This document shows positions 35,192-37,342 of a stretch of DNA of 37,342 nt, one piece after another (the first letter of the stretch is position 1; each line of letters opens with the position of its first letter). A program made the position numbers and the translations under genes. The notes under the pieces were generated by a model. It worked only from the letters and a program-made list of their open reading frames with translations, was not told the origin of the DNA and did no database searches. The DNA is taken from the NCBI GenBank assembly GCA_003228115.1, contig QEVV01000012.1:1-37342 (forward strand), read 5' to 3'. Source of the stretch: Chloroflexota bacterium (GTDB lineage: Bacteria > Chloroflexota > Dehalococcoidia > Lucifugimonadales > SAR202-VII-2).

Positions 35192-35914
35192 ATGAGTAGT
35201 CTAATAGATACTAATTTCGATTTTTATTCTGACACACCGGCTGGCAAAGACCCTGATACCTTCAGTCCAACACTGCGTAGATATCATAAACTTCTTTGGA
35301 GCAAGTCTTTGCCAAATGGGTTTGGTTTCAATTTAACAGATACAACTACAAAGGTTTATCTTCATCATAAATCTGAACTGGGGGAGTTCTTTTTATCAAG
35401 TGATGCAATAGGGCATACATACAGTAGACAAAAACGTATGTCAGATATTGTTAACCAGATTCCTTCACATGAAATGGATGCCTTCTTCGCATCATGTAGC
35501 ACGATAGGTGGATATATCGTTTTCCCATCCAATAAAATTGATAACAAAATGACCATTAATGGCTCGAGAGGGATTAATCACAAAGTCAAAGATAGGTTTG
35601 ACCTCACTTTAGAATGTATACGGCGTCATTACTTTAATGAGGGCAATCCACTAAGTGACACTTTACAGAGATACAATGAATTCTTTGGTCTGTTTCAGGA
35701 TTTTCAAGGATACGTCGACTTCTTTCTTCTCCAAGATTTAGTCAAGGATGATTATTTATCAATTAAGTTCTATCTTCCTTTTGTAAGTTTTGACAATCCT
35801 GCATTACCAGATAATATTCAAGATTATCGATTATATAAAGAAAATATGACTGACTTCGTATTGGCAAGAAATCAAAGAATACTAAATTTTATTAGTGGAA
35901 ACCTACTTTCCTGA
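35192..35914 (+). CDS. AT-rich cargo gene, tentatively DUF6994-like
   Basis: A 240-residue protein with no signal or membrane segment. From memory its lines TPAGKDPDTFSPTLRRYHKL, LHHKSELGEFFLSSDA, MTINGSRGINHKVKDR and LTLECIRRHYFNEGNPLSDT match the uncharacterised DUF6994 family; I could not confirm this. Base and codon use (AAT, ATT, TTA, AGA common) are strongly AT-rich, unlike every neighbour, so it is a recent import into the element. I chose ATG 35192 because GGGAGA lies upstream and the family-like part starts there; GTG 35153 would add 13 residues. Function unknown; position as cargo in an integrated element is compatible with a defence or fitness role, which is inference. Confidence 0.75.
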   Translation: MSSLIDTNFDFYSDTPAGKDPDTFSPTLRRYHKLLWSKSLPNGFGFNLTDTTTKVYLHHKSELGEFFLSSDAIGHTYSRQKRMSDIVNQIPSHEMDAFFASCSTIGGYIVFPSNKIDNKMTINGSRGINHKVKDRFDLTLECIRRHYFNEGNPLSDTLQRYNEFFGLFQDFQGYVDFFLLQDLVKDDYLSIKFYLPFVSFDNPALPDNIQDYRLYKENMTDFVLARNQRILNFISGNLLS

Positions 35915-35989
35915 TGATTGACCGTACAGAGGCAAACTAGTCAGAAACGCATCAAACTGCATTCAGTTAATAGTCAAATTCCTGAGGCC

Positions 35990-36193
35990 ATGGGAAACCG
36001 ACTTGCAACCGAATCCCAAGTGTTGGCTCGCGGACTGTATGCCCCGCTTCACGGCTTCCGAATGCAGAAGCACCTGAGACGGCTCGCTATGGCATCGGCA
36101 CTGAGTGATGGAAGAGGCCTGGTGACAAGTAGCGATATATTGGGCGTTCTTGAAATAGCTAAATTTGTGAACCTGGACTATCGGGCCATCTGA
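35990..36193 (+). CDS. possible small protein or fragment
   Basis: An open frame of 67 codons whose central part (QKHLRRLAMASALSDGRGLV, then TSSDILGVLEIAKFV) resembles the lid helix region found at the end of some AAA-type or phage helicases. It may be the 3' remnant of a larger gene. The ribosome binding site (GAGG, two bases away) is poor. The frame extends back to TTG 35918, just after the AT-rich gene. Confidence 0.35.
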   Translation: MGNRLATESQVLARGLYAPLHGFRMQKHLRRLAMASALSDGRGLVTSSDILGVLEIAKFVNLDYRAI

Positions 36194-36248
36194 GCCAAGC
36201 CCCTGTTTTGTATATACAAGGCCCCCCCTCCCCCAACGATCCCGTGGG

Positions 36249-36905
36249 CTAGAAGTCCTCTGTTTCGCCCGGCACGTCCTCCTGATGCACTCGCCGTTCC
36301 GGACAGTCACTTTGTGTGATCGGGCAAAACCCGCACTCTGCCGTACTGGGTACTTTCCTCGCTGGGTCAGCGGCACCAAGGCGACGAAGTAAACTGGTGA
36401 GACTGTCCACGAAGACACTGTCTATGGCTGAGGCTGGTATCTCGACTTCGTGGTCGGTATACACAAGCCTGCCATCCAAAGGGAGGCCCCGATATTCAGG
36501 CAGGGCGCGTGGAACAGCGTACATGTAGGCCATCACTTGGACTGCGTGTGATGCGCTGGGTTTTCCCGTTTTCACATCCAGCACGATTGCCCCCTCGGTG
36601 GACCTGGCAATGAGGTCTGGCTTGCCACCGATGGCGATAGCCCTTCCCTTCAGCGTGAAGGCGTTCTGGCGCTCCAAGGAAACCGTCAGGCCCTCGGCCT
36701 CTAACTCCGCATGGACTGTATTGAGCTTTGCCGTGTGGGCTAGCTGCCACCCAACGTGGTCAAACGAACTGGGCACCTTCGACCAACTCCATGATTCGTG
36801 CTGTGCTTGGAACCAAGCGGCCCACTCGCAGGAGGCTTCTCCCACTAAGAGCCTCGTGAGCCAGGTGATCCAAACGTAAGGGCCATTGGCTCTTAGTTCC
36901 GCCAT
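36249..36905 (-). CDS. Cas4-like PD-(D/E)XK nuclease with Fe-S cysteines
   Basis: The 218-residue protein is a RecB/Cas4-type DNA exonuclease by pattern. Catalytic residues are Asp97 in GGKPDLIA, Asp110 and Lys112 in VLDVKTGK, and Gln123 with Tyr127 in QVMAYMYA. Cys26 near the N-terminus and Cys191, Cys194 and Cys201 at the C-terminus are placed as in enzymes that hold a 4Fe-4S cluster (Cas4, AddB). There is no CRISPR array or cas gene in the window, so it is a solo nuclease of the element, probably for recombination, replication or defence. ATG 36905 follows AAAGGATG. It is transcribed against its neighbours. Confidence 0.85.
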   Translation of the reverse strand: MAELRANGPYVWITWLTRLLVGEASCEWAAWFQAQHESWSWSKVPSSFDHVGWQLAHTAKLNTVHAELEAEGLTVSLERQNAFTLKGRAIAIGGKPDLIARSTEGAIVLDVKTGKPSASHAVQVMAYMYAVPRALPEYRGLPLDGRLVYTDHEVEIPASAIDSVFVDSLTSLLRRLGAADPARKVPSTAECGFCPITQSDCPERRVHQEDVPGETEDF

Positions 36906-37108
36906 TTCATCCTTTGCCCGATGTGAGTGACTGCATTTACTAGAGCCTTCGTTGCCTCAACACCCCGGCCTATTAGGAGTCCCCGAGGGTGCCCCAAAGG
37001 GGGCATAAAGCATCCTACCCCGCTGAGTCCATGGCCTGACAACGGCCCCTTGTCATCATCCCGAAGCCTCCGCTACTGTGGCTCCCCATCTTCTTGCGGG
37101 AGCTAGGC

Positions 37109-37342
37109 ATGGACACGAGGCCAACCAACGTAACTATTACCCCGGAAGTCATGCGGCGTGGCGCTCTCGGCATGGACCCACAAGAGTACGCAGATCGAGA
37201 GCTGCGGCGGTTTTACGCCGTATTGAAGGCGGAGTTGAAGACCATCGACCTATCGGTGCCAGAGATGGATGTCCTGGTTCACGCCAAATCCTCGGCCATC
37301 CGGAGTGCCCGAATCGACAGGGACTCCACCGAACTCGAGGAG
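37109..37342 (+). CDS. unrecognised protein, cut by the window edge
   Basis: From ATG 37109 (GGGAG six bases upstream) 78 codons are open to the end of the window. The sequence is polar and mostly helical (DPQEYADRELRRFYAVLKAE), without known motifs. The first 18 residues resemble those of the short gene at 34877. It is probably a further gene of the integrated element, which therefore extends beyond this window. The 203 bp before it (36906-37108) show no gene I can support. Confidence 0.6.
   Translation, partial: MDTRPTNVTITPEVMRRGALGMDPQEYADRELRRFYAVLKAELKTIDLSVPEMDVLVHAKSSAIRSARIDRDSTELEE

Noticed and set aside
36249..36905. CRISPR-Cas locus suggested by the Cas4-like nuclease
   Set aside because: No repeat-spacer array and no other cas gene could be found in the window on either strand.

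Overview
The window reads as ordinary chromosome of a high-GC, free-living bacterium for about 30.4 kb, followed by about 6.9 kb of an integrated mobile element that runs off the right edge. The gene set suggests Chloroflexota, probably a Dehalococcoidia/SAR202-like lineage: a TctC-type lipoprotein, COG2159-type amidohydrolases, many SDR enzymes, a TIGR03086-like relic and a small CxH/CxxC protein of a type I associate with that group. This assignment is inference from gene content; no rRNA or taxonomic marker is present.

Chromosomal part, left to right. A lipoprotein solute-binding protein with its own terminator (200-1470) and an MFS exporter come first. The MFS gene converges on a HAD hydrolase, and a ComF-type phosphoribosyltransferase is divergent from that hydrolase. 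An aromatic amino acid cluster follows, trpA-aroH-aroF (4628-6916), with a VanZ-like membrane protein converging on it. Next are an NAD-dependent epimerase, an alpha/beta hydrolase, an MBL-fold hydrolase, citrate synthase behind a strong sigma70-type promoter, a small Cys/His protein, a Nudix protein, a DMT-family transporter, the enoyl-ACP reductase fabI, an SDR and acetyl-CoA synthetase with a strong terminator. The phosphate operon pstSCAB (17591-21227) is preceded by three 11-bp direct repeats that look like a Pho box. No phoU follows. Instead there is a decayed TIGR03086-like gene with an intact promoter and ribosome binding site. Then come two amidohydrolase paralogues around a second epimerase (21927-25173), with a near-identical palindromic repeat on each side of the first amidohydrolase. 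A pseudouridine synthase, another SDR, a LOG-family protein, an ABC-F ATPase and tRNA-Thr(CGT) complete this part.

Mobile element (about 30.46 kb to beyond 37.34 kb). A tyrosine recombinase lies 73 bp from the 5' end of the tRNA. It is translationally coupled to an unrecognised 285-residue gene. Divergent from them is a replication module: an excisionase-like HTH protein and a D5/P4-type SF3 helicase. The helicase frame is interrupted by a single in-frame TAG, after which its C-terminal domain continues open for about 170 codons. Behind it are small genes, a strikingly AT-rich cargo gene (tentatively DUF6994-like), a possible fragment, and a solo Cas4-like PD-(D/E)XK nuclease with four candidate Fe-S cysteines. 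The last gene is cut by the window edge, and its N-terminus resembles that of a short gene at 34877.

The best candidates for new biology are in the element: the AT-rich cargo gene, the Cas4-like nuclease without CRISPR, the unknown partner of the integrase, and the amber codon in the helicase. The rest of the window is mostly core metabolism and transport.
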